A stretch of 64,000 nucleotides of DNA from an uncultured Solobacterium sp. Its GTDB lineage: Bacteria; Bacillota_I; Bacilli_A; Erysipelotrichales; Erysipelotrichaceae. Below are positions 29,942-39,869 of this stretch, piece by piece. The DNA is taken from NCBI GenBank assembly GCA_905194705.1, contig CAJJTI010000001.1:1-64000 (forward strand). The letters are read 5' to 3'. The notes beneath the pieces are model-generated. The model saw nothing but the letters and a program-made list of their open reading frames with translations. It ran no database searches and was not told where the DNA came from. Position 1 is the first letter of the stretch; every line of letters starts with the position of its first letter. A program made the position numbers and the translations under genes.

Positions 29942-29973
29942 TTTGGAAATTAGAAATTTATATATTATATTTG
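29942..29973 (+). promoter_or_regulatory. Bacteroidota-type promoter upstream of the scaffold and capsid genes
   Basis: TTTG 29942-29945, a 20-base spacer, TATATTTG 29966-29973. It lies 52 bases before the scaffold-like ATG and would give the major capsid operon its own strong promoter. Confidence 0.85.
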
Positions 29974-30025
29974 CTGCGAATATTAAAACACATTAATAAT
30001 CAATTAATAAGGAAAAATAAGAATT

Positions 30026-31093
30026 ATGATTATCGACGGACAAAATCATTGGGATAATCTGCTAGAACCAGATGATTCTGACACAAAAACTAATCTCGAA
30101 GGAGATACAAATCCTGATAACCAAAATGATCCAACTCCTGAACCAATCCCTAATGACACTAACTCAGATCCTGAACCAAAAGATAAAGATCTTGATGTAT
30201 TTAGTGAATTCTTAAAAGGAAGAGGTTTAAGAGATGGAAAAACATTAATTTATCAAGATGAAGAAGGTAATGAACAAGAAGTAGATTTCAATACTTTAGA
30301 TAGGGAAGAACAACTAAATATTTTAAATGAATTAGCAAAACCTGACTTAACTGAAGATGAAGTTCATACTATTGAGTACCTTCGTAACAACAATCTTACA
30401 ATTCAAGATGTTGTTGAATACTATTCTCAAAAAGCAGTACAGGACTACATTAATCAGAATGGACCTGTTAATAAAGCTTATTCTGTAGATGACTACTCTG
30501 ATGAAGAATTGTATATTGCCGATCTTAAATCTAAGTTTGAAGGTATGACTGAAGAGGAAATTCAAGCAGATTTAGACTTAGCAAAGAGTAATGAAGACTT
30601 ATTTAAGAAAAAGGTAGAGACAATTCGAAACCAATATAAAGCACAAGAAGATAAAGCAGTAGAAGATGCACAAAGAGCTCAAGAGGAACAGTATAACGCA
30701 TTTAAATCAACACTTGAGGAACAGTTAGTAAATTTCAATGAAATCTCTCTTGACTATCAAGATGAAAAATCTGATAGTTTACAAATTGAAGATCACGATA
30801 AACAAGAGATCTTTAGTTATATTCTAGATCAAGATGAAAATGGAGCTAGCCAGTTCTTTAAAGATTTAAATGATCCACAAGTTCTTGTAGAGCTCGCTTG
30901 GTATCGTCTCTTTGGTAAAGATGCTATTTCAGGTATTTCTCAGTATTATAAGAGTTTAATTAAGGAAACTAGGAAGCCCGCAGCTCCTAAGAATGAGCCT
31001 CCTAAACCTTCAACTGTAATACCTACTAATGAAGAGAAAAATAAATCAAATCCAGATAAATCAATCGCGTCATTATGAGATGACGAATTATAA
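30026..31093 (+). CDS. Putative scaffolding protein
   Basis: 355 residues, directly upstream of the major capsid gene. The N-terminus is acidic, Asp/Asn/Pro-rich and disordered (about residues 10-60, PNDTNSDPEPKDKD), then comes a long charged helical region with coiled-coil potential (about residues 170-230, MTEEEIQADLDLAKSNEDLF, EDKAVEDAQRAQEEQ) and a basic Pro/Lys-rich C-terminus ending WDDEL, where Trp is TGA-encoded. Scaffold proteins of many phages share this composition and position; they direct procapsid assembly and bind the capsid protein through a charged C-terminus. Assignment rests on location and composition, not on sequence family. Confidence 0.75.
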
Positions 31094-31115
31094 ATAAACA
31101 ATTAAATTAAACAAT

Positions 31116-32525
31116 ATGAGAATTTCTAGTTTTAGTACAGTACGTCCTCAGATGAGTTCAACTCGTACATATGAGGATTTTTACAAATTTTTAGGTGAAA
31201 AACCTGCACGTCTTGGTATTGTATCATCACTTTATGAGCAGTATACCGCATCGTACCTTACTGAATCTCTGATGAATATATATACAATGGAAAAAGACAA
31301 GAAAAATAGTTTCCAAAGTATTAATTCATTTATGGTAGAGTGGGACATTAATGTAGGATTTATTAAGAGAATTCCTTTCCTACAGGTTCCTGATGGCGAT
31401 GGTGCTCAGGGTACCGATATCATCTTCCACTTCCCTGAAAATCATTATCAGAGAAATGACGTAATGATCATCGAAGGATCACGTCAGCAAGTTATCTTCC
31501 TGTCACGTCCTGTTCGTAGATCAGATAGAGACTGGGAGATTGTAGGTAAACTACAAGATTCAGATTACAATGCTACTCTTGATGTTGAATTCTGCCAGCC
31601 AGGTATGAAGACTCGTTTCTTAACGAACTATCAGCCTGAAATGCATGAGGAAGGATACGTTAAGTATCAGTCAAATGTTGAAAAGCATCGTACATTTATT
31701 GCAACACACCGTGCAGATGTAGACTACACTGCTAAGTATCGTGCAATGGAGGACGTTTTCATTCAGATTGGTAAAGGAACAGAAAGTGATCCTGTTTACA
31801 AAATGAATGCTGCAGAAAAAGATTGTCTTGATAGCTTCATGGCTGCTCGTGCAAATGCACTGCTTTGGGGTAAGACTAACGTAGATAAGAATGGCAAACC
31901 TAAGATCTTTGATCCTGAAACAGGTGAGCCTATTATCTCTGGTGATGGTATTATTCCTCAGATTGAGCGTTTTGCAGGTAAATATGTGTATTCAAAGATG
32001 ACTAATAAAGTTATGAATACCGCTATCCTTGCTATGATCGCTAAGTCAAATAATCCTACTGGCAATAAATATATCTTTATTTGCAATACTCCTATGTGGG
32101 CTGAAATTCAGGATAGTCTATCAGGATATCTTCGTGATTGGAAGACTGTTGGTACATTCATGTTCTCTAAGGGTGCTAATGATTATATCAAAGTTGGTGC
32201 AACCTATAACTCATACGAGTATGCAGGTAATACTGTAACTTTCAAAGTTGACCGTGCTCTTGATATCGAATTCCCTGAGAAGAAATATGGTATCTTCCTT
32301 GATCTGACTGCTGATGCTGCTAGTGGAAAACCCGCTATTGCAATGTTCACATTCAAGAACAATGAGTTCTGCCATAACTGGTTAGAGGGTGTTGGTCGTA
32401 GAAGTGGACGTGAAAGTGGTCCTGTTGCAAGCCCAGTAGCTGCAACTAAACTTATTGACTGGGGTTATGCTGGTGTTGGTGTATTCAACCCATATCGTAG
32501 CTTTATCTTAGTTAGTGAAAAGTAA
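31116..32525 (+). CDS. Major capsid protein (crAss-like, HK97 fold)
   Basis: 469 residues, close to the usual crAss-like capsid protein length. Recognisable elements include ISSFSTVRPQMSSTRTYEDF at the N-terminus, FQSINSFMVEWDINVGFIKR (N-arm to E-loop region), HFPENHYQRNDVMIIEGSRQ, a middle KMNAAEKDCLDSFMAARANA and the C-terminal GVGRRSGRESGPVASPVAA. It forms the icosahedral shell. All seven Trp codons are TGG, unlike most genes here, and C-ending codons are more frequent, in line with very high expression. It is preceded by a scaffold-like gene and followed by a stable hairpin. Confidence 0.93.
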   Translation: MRISSFSTVRPQMSSTRTYEDFYKFLGEKPARLGIVSSLYEQYTASYLTESLMNIYTMEKDKKNSFQSINSFMVEWDINVGFIKRIPFLQVPDGDGAQGTDIIFHFPENHYQRNDVMIIEGSRQQVIFLSRPVRRSDRDWEIVGKLQDSDYNATLDVEFCQPGMKTRFLTNYQPEMHEEGYVKYQSNVEKHRTFIATHRADVDYTAKYRAMEDVFIQIGKGTESDPVYKMNAAEKDCLDSFMAARANALLWGKTNVDKNGKPKIFDPETGEPIISGDGIIPQIERFAGKYVYSKMTNKVMNTAILAMIAKSNNPTGNKYIFICNTPMWAEIQDSLSGYLRDWKTVGTFMFSKGANDYIKVGATYNSYEYAGNTVTFKVDRALDIEFPEKKYGIFLDLTADAASGKPAIAMFTFKNNEFCHNWLEGVGRRSGRESGPVASPVAATKLIDWGYAGVGVFNPYRSFILVSEK

Positions 32526-32550
32526 TATAAAAAGATAGAATAGAATATTA

Positions 32551-32578
32551 GTAGGCTTCTCCTTCGGGAGAAGTCTAC
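32551..32578 (+). terminator. Stable UUCG-loop hairpin after the capsid gene
   Basis: GTAGgCTTCTCC / GGAGAAGtCTAC closed by a C(UUCG)G tetraloop, 26 bases after the capsid stop. There is no U-run downstream, so it may protect the capsid mRNA 3' end or cause partial termination. Confidence 0.6.
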
Positions 32579-32636
32579 AAAATATTTAAAACTTAGATAT
32601 CATTATTTGGTATAGATAAATTTAATAAGAATAAAT

Positions 32637-33542
32637 ATGAATAATATAGTAACTTTAAGAAATGTATATGGTAAGGAAAAAGCACATTGCTTTATTAATC
32701 CTTTAAAACAAGCAAATGGTTCAAACTATCCTTTTGTAAAAAGAGTTCGTCAGGTAGACGCTAGTGGAGATACAGAAATGATCTTAAGTGAAGCAGAAAT
32801 TAATAGTCCTGATAGTAATTACTTTATTAAGGAAGATGAACGAATAGAGATTTATGATGGTAAAACGTTTGATTTAGATAATCCTCTAGAAAGAAATATT
32901 TGGACTTGCATTAAAGATTCATTCTTAATTGCACCTGAAAGAGATTCTAAAGATTCAAAAGGTAATCTTTTAATTGACGGAGGTCCAAAACGTTATGGTC
33001 AAGCTGAATTCTATGTAGAAAGACCTGGAGTTGAATCTGAAAAACGTATCGAACGTATGAAGCTTGTAACAAAAGCGTTCACTTATATTGAACAAGATTC
33101 TGCTAAAGGAAGACTTACCAAAACAAGGTTACTTGGCAAATCAATGAGAAATGCTCCTGACTCAGATGTTCAGGACTATTTATATCAAAGAGCGGAAAAA
33201 GATCCAATGGTTGTTATTGACCTTTATACAGGATCAGATACAGCACTTAAACTGCTGCTTATTGACGCAAAAGAACAACGTGTTATCAACCTTCAAAGTG
33301 GAGTTTGGATGTATGGGGATGTTCGTCTAGGTACAACTGACGAATCTATCTTACTCTTCTTGAAGATTCCTGCAAATAAAACTATCTACGAGGGTATTAC
33401 ATTAGAGACATACCCTGATCTTCAGAAACTAAGTTTAAAAGAAACAGTAGAGGAAAAGGCTGAAGATAAAGCTGAGGAAAAAGTTGAAGATAAAGCTGAG
33501 GAAAAAGTTGAAAAGACGGAAAAGAAGAAAAGCAATAAATAA
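32637..33542 (+). CDS. Conserved virion-type protein downstream of the major capsid gene
   Basis: 301 residues. The N-terminal two thirds are mixed alpha/beta (MNNIVTLRNVYGKEKAHCF, FYVERPGVESEKRIERMKLV, VVIDLYTGSDTALKLLLIDA), with both Trp codons TGG. The last 35 residues are a low-complexity acidic/basic tail made of repeated EEKAEDKAEEKVEDKAEEKV units ending KKKSNK, encoded by imperfect 30-base repeats. Position after the capsid gene and TGG-only Trp suggest an abundant structural protein such as a capsid accessory or vertex protein. No named family recognised. Confidence 0.7.
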   Translation: MNNIVTLRNVYGKEKAHCFINPLKQANGSNYPFVKRVRQVDASGDTEMILSEAEINSPDSNYFIKEDERIEIYDGKTFDLDNPLERNIWTCIKDSFLIAPERDSKDSKGNLLIDGGPKRYGQAEFYVERPGVESEKRIERMKLVTKAFTYIEQDSAKGRLTKTRLLGKSMRNAPDSDVQDYLYQRAEKDPMVVIDLYTGSDTALKLLLIDAKEQRVINLQSGVWMYGDVRLGTTDESILLFLKIPANKTIYEGITLETYPDLQKLSLKETVEEKAEDKAEEKVEDKAEEKVEKTEKKKSNK

Positions 33543-33551
33543 CAATATATA

Positions 33552-34424
33552 ATGACTATTAGACAAGCATATGAATACATTTTAGTTGAATGCAACAAGG
33601 TGAAAGCTCCTCAAGTTTTACTTGAGGACTTCATATACTTGTTTAATAAAGCAATTCAACAATATATAAATAGTGTATATAATAGAAGTGAGTACAATCA
33701 ACAAAGTTCAGATGACTTAGGATTTTTACAAACTACATCAGTAATTAAAGTAGGTAAAATTGCTCCAAGACAGGAATTTAATGATACTGTTTGAGAGCTA
33801 CAACTTCCTAAAGATTACTTACATATGTTGAATTGTATTGCAGAATTTACAGGTAGTGATTCAAATAAATCTAGATGTGGAAATGGAGTGCAAAGAACTA
33901 TTACTTCAACATGTCAAAGATTAACTGCAGATCTTTATGCAGGTATTATTAATAATTATTATATGAAACCTTCACATAAGAAGCCATATTATTATATTAT
34001 TAATAGAAATGAAAAAGATCAACCAGTAACAAATCCTGTTATGGATAATGAAATTAAAGAAGGTAGTTATCGTCCTAATTATATTAAAACAGAGGATGGA
34101 AAATATCGATTTTATGCATTAAAAGAACCATATAAAAGGATTGTAAATCAATCTTCTGTAAATTTGGAAATACATAGTGGCGATTCGAATTGAAGTTTAA
34201 ATAATGTATATATTACTTATGTAAAAGCTCCTATGTATGTTTCCATGACTCAGGATGATGTATTATTACCAGAAGATAATACTCAAACCCTGGAATTTCC
34301 AGACTATGTTTGTTACGAGATTATTAATATCGTAACTAGACTATTATTAGAGAATGCAGGTGATCCAAGATTACAAACAAACGTTCCTATTAATCAGACT
34401 ATAGCAGTTCCTGGAAATAAATAA
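33552..34424 (+). CDS. Putative head-completion / connector protein
   Basis: 290 residues, continuous through two TGA-encoded Trp codons (TVWELQLPKD and SNWSLNN). The helical N-terminus (IRQAYEYILVECNKVKAP, LLEDFIYLFNKAIQQYIN) and the beta-rich middle (YITYVKAPMYVSMTQDDV) with EFPDYVCYEIINIVTRLLLENAGDPR near the C-terminus look like the adaptor or ring proteins that sit under the portal in crAss-like phages. Assignment as a connector or ring protein is inference from gene order and helical-then-beta layout. Confidence 0.65.
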
Positions 34425-34450
34425 ATTTATTAACTTAAAAATTAAAAATT

Positions 34451-35611
34451 ATGTTTGATTTTCAAAAAGAAGTAATAATTAATTCAAACCTGCTTGACGA
34501 TGGTGTAAATCCTCGTTTTATGGTTATGGATGGTCCTGTTAAATTATTTCGAGTATTACGTTGTGCAGACTATAGAAAAGAAGGCTTAGTCGAAGGAGTT
34601 ATTTACAAAACTCCAGCAGAAAAAGGCCAAGTCGCTAGTGCAGCATTTAATTTACCTACGAAAGAAGGTACTTATAGAGTAGTAATTGGTATTACTCTAA
34701 TCGGTAAATACCTTGCAGATTACGCTATGCCTTGGTCAAATTTTGGTAAGGCTGTACTTGCTGAATTTGAGGTTTCTGCTGAAGATTTAGGAAAGACTAA
34801 AGAACTTCAGGAAAAAATGATTAAGGCTATCGAAATGGCTATTCCTGAAAACTACAGATATGTAAGAGTATCTGCAGAAGATTCAGGCAAAGTACTTGTA
34901 AGTTGCACTGATTCACATCAGGTCATTACTGTAGCTGAACTTCAGGAACAAAGAGGTATTAGTTGTCCTGATAGTTGCACTGAGAAGCAATATGTAACGG
35001 TTGATGAGGCTGTAGAAGTAACTAAGAATAAAATGGAAATTGGTACTGCTGCTTGGCTTCAGGAGAATCTACGTTTCCCAAGTTATCCTAATATACGTTA
35101 TGCAGCTCTCAATGAAGAGGAGTATCCAGTAAACGGAGGTTTGTATACTCAATTCTCATTCTTATATTGCATGCCTCGTAAGGGGCTTCATGGACAGGGA
35201 ACAGTAGGACAAGCTCTTAAATCAGTTACGACACATACGTTCTATGTATTATCATCACTTGTTGATAAGTTTGAAGAGGATCTGAAAAAAGTATTTGGAG
35301 ACGATTCAATTAAAGTTGTTAGTCCTGATAATACTGAATTAATTAATATCGAATTCGTATCTGCACTTAAGGTTTCAGTACAGGATATTAACGAAGGAAA
35401 AGCAATAATTAAAGCAAATGTATCTGGTCCCGCTGTTAGTCCAAATCTTATTAAATATTCAATTAAAGAAGAAGATAGTAAGTATCAAATCGATAACGAT
35501 GGTAAGCTTACTGTAAAAAAAGGACAAACTGCAGCAGAAGGTGATAAGTTTACAGTTAAAGCCTCTTATGGTAATGCTGTAGCAGAACAAGAGTTTACAG
35601 TAGGAGCTTAA
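34451..35611 (+). CDS. Probable auxiliary capsid protein with C-terminal Ig-like domain
   Basis: 386 residues, no TGA (both Trp TGG). The N-terminal domain (FDFQKEVIINSNLLDDGVNPR, GTYRVVIGITLIGKYLADYAMPWSNFG) and middle region (RFPSYPNIRYAALNEEEYPV, GLYTQFSFLYCMPRKGLHGQ) are beta-rich. The last 85 residues resemble a bacterial Ig-like (BIG2-type) domain: INEGKAIIKANVSG, SIKEEDSKYQIDNDGKLTVK, DKFTVKASYGNAVAEQEFTV. Ig-like domains commonly decorate phage capsids and bind surface glycans. High-expression codon features match the major capsid gene. A strong terminator follows. Capsid versus tail location is inferred from position. Confidence 0.75.
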   Translation: MFDFQKEVIINSNLLDDGVNPRFMVMDGPVKLFRVLRCADYRKEGLVEGVIYKTPAEKGQVASAAFNLPTKEGTYRVVIGITLIGKYLADYAMPWSNFGKAVLAEFEVSAEDLGKTKELQEKMIKAIEMAIPENYRYVRVSAEDSGKVLVSCTDSHQVITVAELQEQRGISCPDSCTEKQYVTVDEAVEVTKNKMEIGTAAWLQENLRFPSYPNIRYAALNEEEYPVNGGLYTQFSFLYCMPRKGLHGQGTVGQALKSVTTHTFYVLSSLVDKFEEDLKKVFGDDSIKVVSPDNTELINIEFVSALKVSVQDINEGKAIIKANVSGPAVSPNLIKYSIKEEDSKYQIDNDGKLTVKKGQTAAEGDKFTVKASYGNAVAEQEFTVGA

Positions 35612-35639
35612 TACTCCTTTTAACATATATCACTAGAAG

Positions 35640-35680
35640 AAGGCAGGGCGGGGTAATTTCCCTGTCCTGCCTTTAATTTT
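35640..35680 (+). terminator. Strong intrinsic terminator of the capsid operon
   Basis: AAGGCAGG...CCTGCCTT stem with an inner GGG/CCC extension and a TAATTT loop, followed by TAATTTTT. It lies 28 bases after the auxiliary capsid-like gene. Confidence 0.85.
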
Positions 35681-35693
35681 TAAACTGAAGTTT

Positions 35694-36365
35694 ATGACAA
35701 TAGAAGCAATAGCAAGTGCTGTATATAATAATACAGTAACTGGATTAGCAGGAATCACTTCAAATCCAAAAATATCTGTAGAGCAACTTCAGGATGAAGT
35801 AGTGGCAGAGCGTAATCAAATAATGAGAGAATTTCTTTTAAAAGGAATTCTTAATTTAGATGAATTGTTTTTAGCAATTAATTGTATTGAAGTTGATTGT
35901 GATTACATGTCAAAATGTTGTAATTTGCAAGTTGGAGAAAAAGCATTACATTTTGAAATTCCACCGATTATTTATATAAACGGAATTGATACAATAAGAT
36001 TTGTTGGCAGTATAGATAGACATACTCGTTATAATATTTATACAGATGAAACTTATAGATTTCATAAGTATAGAAAAAATAAACCAGGAAGTCCATATGT
36101 CTATATAGATACTGCAATTAATTCTAATGGTAATATGGACGGATATATTTTTAATGTTCCTTTTGTAAAATATATATCTGTAATTGCACTATTCTTAGAT
36201 CCAAGAAAGCTTTTAGAATGAGATTGTTGTTCTGAAAACCCTGAGGTATATCTAGATTGTGGAATTTTATCTGATGAAATTATTAAAAGAATGACTGAGA
36301 AATATATTCGCTGGTATCGTCAACTTGCAACTCCTGTTACGCCTAACGATCAAACTCCTAAATAA
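35694..36365 (+). CDS. Putative head-tail connector component (223 aa)
   Basis: Continuous frame with TGA-encoded Trp at LLEWDCCSEN. The helical N-terminus (TIEAIASAVYNNTVTGLAGI, VAERNQIMREFLLKGILNLDE) and Cys-containing middle (LAINCIEVDCDYMSKCCNL) lead to a beta-rich region with YIFNVPFVKYISVIALFLDP. It is reminiscent of phage neck proteins encoded between capsid and tail genes. No family named. It begins the post-capsid block and is followed two bases later by the next gene. Confidence 0.6.
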
Positions 36366-36367
36366 TT

Positions 36368-37057
36368 ATGAAGTTAAATAATATAAATTCTGTATATTCT
36401 CTTGCCAATATATTATATGGGGTTACAATAAATCCTGATAATTTTGAGGATATAGTTTTAAATGGTTTACAGTTAATAGGTAATAAACATTCTAGAATGT
36501 ATAGATATGTAGGAGATACTACAAATAGAATACTAGAATTACCTTGCAATTTATCTTTTATAGAATCTGTAACAATTCCATTTGAAGACTTTCAATCTAC
36601 TTCAGACACTAGTATCTTCCCATTAGTTCAAAATGCTTATTATGAAAGATATAATGAAGCTTGAAAATGGAATAAAGATCCATTATACCAATCAGGAAAA
36701 CTATTAAATTATAATGAGATAAATAATGCATTAGAGTTTGATAGAGATTATTCGAATGTATCTGTACTATATCATGGTGTAATTGTAGATGATGATGGAC
36801 TGCCACTTATAACAGATAAAGAATTAACTGCGTTAGCTGCATATGCCGCATATATTGATTTATATAAAAAGAGTCTTGTATTAAGAGATAGTAATTCTTT
36901 TCAAATAGCTCAAGCAGTTAAACAAGAATGATTGAGAGCTTGTAGTGATGCCAGAGTTCCTGAACATATCTCGCAAAATGAAATGAATGAGATTCTTGAT
37001 GCTCGTACACGTTGGGATAGAAAGCAATATAAGAAATCATTTAAACCTGTTAACTAA
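36368..37057 (+). CDS. Putative connector/neck protein (229 aa)
   Basis: Two TGA-encoded Trp codons (NEAWKWN and KQEWLRAC). N-terminal NNINSVYSLANILYGVTINP, beta region RYVGDTTNRILELPCNLSF, and helical C-terminus (LTALAAYAAYIDLYKKSLVL, QAVKQEWLRACSDAR). The final TAATGA overlaps the next ATG. By order it is one of the head-tail joining proteins of crAss-like phages. Specific role unknown. Confidence 0.6.
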
Positions 37058-37494
37058 TGAATAAAAAAATGTTTCCTCATGGTTTTAACTCTAGGGAACT
37101 ATATAATGGGTTAAATCCTAAGTTATTAAAAGGAAGATGAGTAAAAAATAGATATAAAGATCGTAAGAATCTAGCTGCTAAGATTTTTGATGACTGTTTT
37201 TATGAGATCTTATTGGATATTATAAATAATAATGTTACCTTTGTACTACCTCTGCGTTTTGGGAATTATGGAGAAATTTCTATGAAACAAATTGCAGATG
37301 AAGACTTTAAACAAGCATATAGAAGAGGTAAATTTAATAATATTGATTTTGTATTATCTCAATTTACAGGAAACCAGCTAGTATATAGATATATGAAGCA
37401 TAATAAAGAAACTATGGAAAAACCAATCTATGTTGATAAATATCTTAAAAAACTCATAGATCAATATACTGAAGAAGCAAAAGTGTACTATTAA
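37057..37494 (+). CDS. Hypothetical neck/tail protein (145 aa)
   Basis: The ATG overlaps the preceding stop; one TGA-encoded Trp at GRWVKNRYKDRK. A basic N-terminus is followed by VTFVLPLRFGNYGEISMKQI and a helical tail (EKPIYVDKYLKKLIDQYTEE). The layout with a basic N-terminus and central beta hairpin is common in small tail-completion proteins, but no family is recognised. Confidence 0.6.
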
Positions 37495-37496
37495 TT

Positions 37497-38033
37497 ATGA
37501 TTAAAGAATTAGACGATTATTTAGGTATTATACAAGAAAAATATCCAAAGATCTCAAAAGATGAGTTAAAAAGAGTTATAGAACACGGTTTTAGTAGTTT
37601 TCATTTATTAGCTAAAAGTGGAGCAGATGTAGTTTTAGGAAATCATAACTATACTGCTTTTTGTGGAAAGATGTTTTTTGATGATTATAAAAGAGTTAGA
37701 TATAATAATATTAAACATCGTATTAAATTAAGACTGAAATATAAGTACGCTCAAGAAGTATATAACGGAGCGTACTATTTCGGTCTAACTGAAGCTGAGT
37801 GAGAATTTTATAAAACTCAGATAACTTCAAAGCGTAGATCTAAAATAAAGTTTAGAGATTTGAAGTTATATAAAATACAAGAAGAGTGTTATTTAGATAG
37901 ATCTAGAACACATTTCTTTAAATTATACTATCCAATTGATGTTGGATGGACATTTTTAAAAAGTGAAATCACAACAAGAAACTTTGAATATATAGCATAT
38001 AGAGATGTAAAAAATAAAATAATAATGATTTAA
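37497..38033 (+). CDS. Hypothetical tail-region protein (178 aa)
   Basis: Starts two bases after the previous stop; TGA-encoded Trp in EAEWEFYKT. The protein is basic and helical (KISKDELKRVIEHGFSSFH, NNIKHRIKLRLKYKYAQE) and ends in a short beta region (VGWTFLKSEITTRNFEYIAY). Family not recognised; it is probably a virion or assembly factor given its co-directional, tightly spaced setting. Confidence 0.6.
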
Positions 38034-38034
38034 T

Positions 38035-39864
38035 ATGGCAAAAGAAGAAATAATAGGGTCTCCTAGAAGAAATTTAGTTTTTGAAACTAGTGGGGTAATA
38101 AGAGTAAAAGTTGGAGATAAATATTATAAGTTAAATTATGATAAAGAAACAACTGATGATGAAGACGAAGAATCTATAGAGTCTAAAATTATAATTGTAG
38201 ACGATATATTATTATATGAGACAGGGCAGTATGAATATCCTGGAGATAGAAAAATAATCTTTGCATTAAACGGAGGAATTTATTATACATTAGATAATAG
38301 TTATTTTAGTTTTAGTGATTCTCAAAATTCAGATGCTTCTCTTGAAGGGAATATAATATTTGATAATACTGTAATATTTAATGGAACCCCTCCATTTAAA
38401 TTAAGTAGTTCAGAAGTTATAAGTAATCTTAATGCACAGTTTATTGATGGGCATAGTTGAAATGATATTCAAGCATTATTAAATAAACAGAACATCTCTT
38501 TTAATACATTAGAAACTACAGATGGAAAATTTATAGCTGAAGATGGGAAAGTTACATGTAATACAGTAGTTTGTAGTAATGCTAATATTAAAAAACTTAG
38601 TTTTGAAACTCTTTCTGGAAATATCTCAATTGGAGGAAATATAAGTGTTACAGCAAGCGAGCTAGATATTGATGGAAATCTATATGATCTTGGAATAAAT
38701 ATTTTACAGCTTCTATATAAATTATATTCTGTAAAAGGAATAAATACTAGTAAGACTACATTCGTTGAGTTTGCTAAAGATCTTGTAAAATCTGTAAATA
38801 CAAGTTATAATTGACAAACTCCATCAACATATACCTCTCATCAATTAGATTTTGATAAACAACTTTTATCAGAATCTTTTTATTGGGAGCCAATAAACAT
38901 TGAATCTTGAAAGAATATTTCGTGCATACCATTATCTGTTGCAGATAATTATTATATAGATCCTGAAGAAATTACAGAAGATACAGAAATTACTGAAAGT
39001 GCAGAAAATATTGCACGTTCATCTAATCTATATAATGAGATTATAACAAAAATTTACATTATTCCAGAGGAAAATAAATCTACATTTAATGGTGTCGTTT
39101 TAAAATTATATATAGATTCAGGATTTGTTACTCCTGGTACAGAGGGAGAATTAATTATAAATGAATACAAAAAAGATACATCTGAGGAGATTGAGAATAT
39201 TAGTGCAAAGTTCATAGTCACAGGTATTAATAATGACGAAATATATGTACATACTACATACATTTCAGATAAAGCAAGCTTTCTAGCTCTTTCTTCAGAA
39301 TCTATTGGGTTGTATGCATATTCAGAAGCTGAGAATCTAACTTCAGATACTGAAGAACAACCGTTTACCTCAATTAATGTACAATATTATCAAGAGCCTG
39401 AAGAAACTTCAGAGTATTATAATATTATACTAGAAACTAATCCTGAATCTATCGGTTTTTATCAAACTAGTAATACAGTTATTGGAAATTTATCTGTAAT
39501 ATCAGACGATATACTAAATCCTTCTGGAATAGGGATTTATAGTGATAACTGTTATTTAAATAACCCAACTATATACCTATACAATAGTGCTGAACAAAAG
39601 AGTTATCTTAAAATATCTGCTTCAGGAACATCATTCGTTGGAATAAATGATGCTCAAGAAAATTGAATTAGTATCGAAAATACAGGTAAATGTAGTTTGA
39701 AGAGAGGCAATCTATATAATATTAATAACTATGATACTTTTTGTAAGTTTGGACCTTTAATTGTATATGAAGATAGTTCTGCAACTTTAGGAAGTGGAGA
39801 TACTCAAATTACTATATCTGCATCTGGAGAAGTTAAGGTTCCTTCTGCAGCAATAACTACATAA
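38035..39864 (+). CDS. Large beta-rich tail-region structural protein (609 aa)
   Basis: A continuous frame with TGA-encoded Trp at HSWNDIQ, YNWQTPS, ESWKNIS and ENWISIE. It has an acidic N-terminal segment (KETTDDEDEESIESK), a central DGNLYDLGINILQLLYKLY helix, and long beta-prone stretches rich in Ser, Asn and Ile with many Glu/Thr-rich turns. This looks like a fibre, spike or baseplate-associated protein. No named domain is recognised. It is spaced two bases from the upstream gene and five from the next. Confidence 0.6.
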
Positions 39865-39869
39865 TAACT

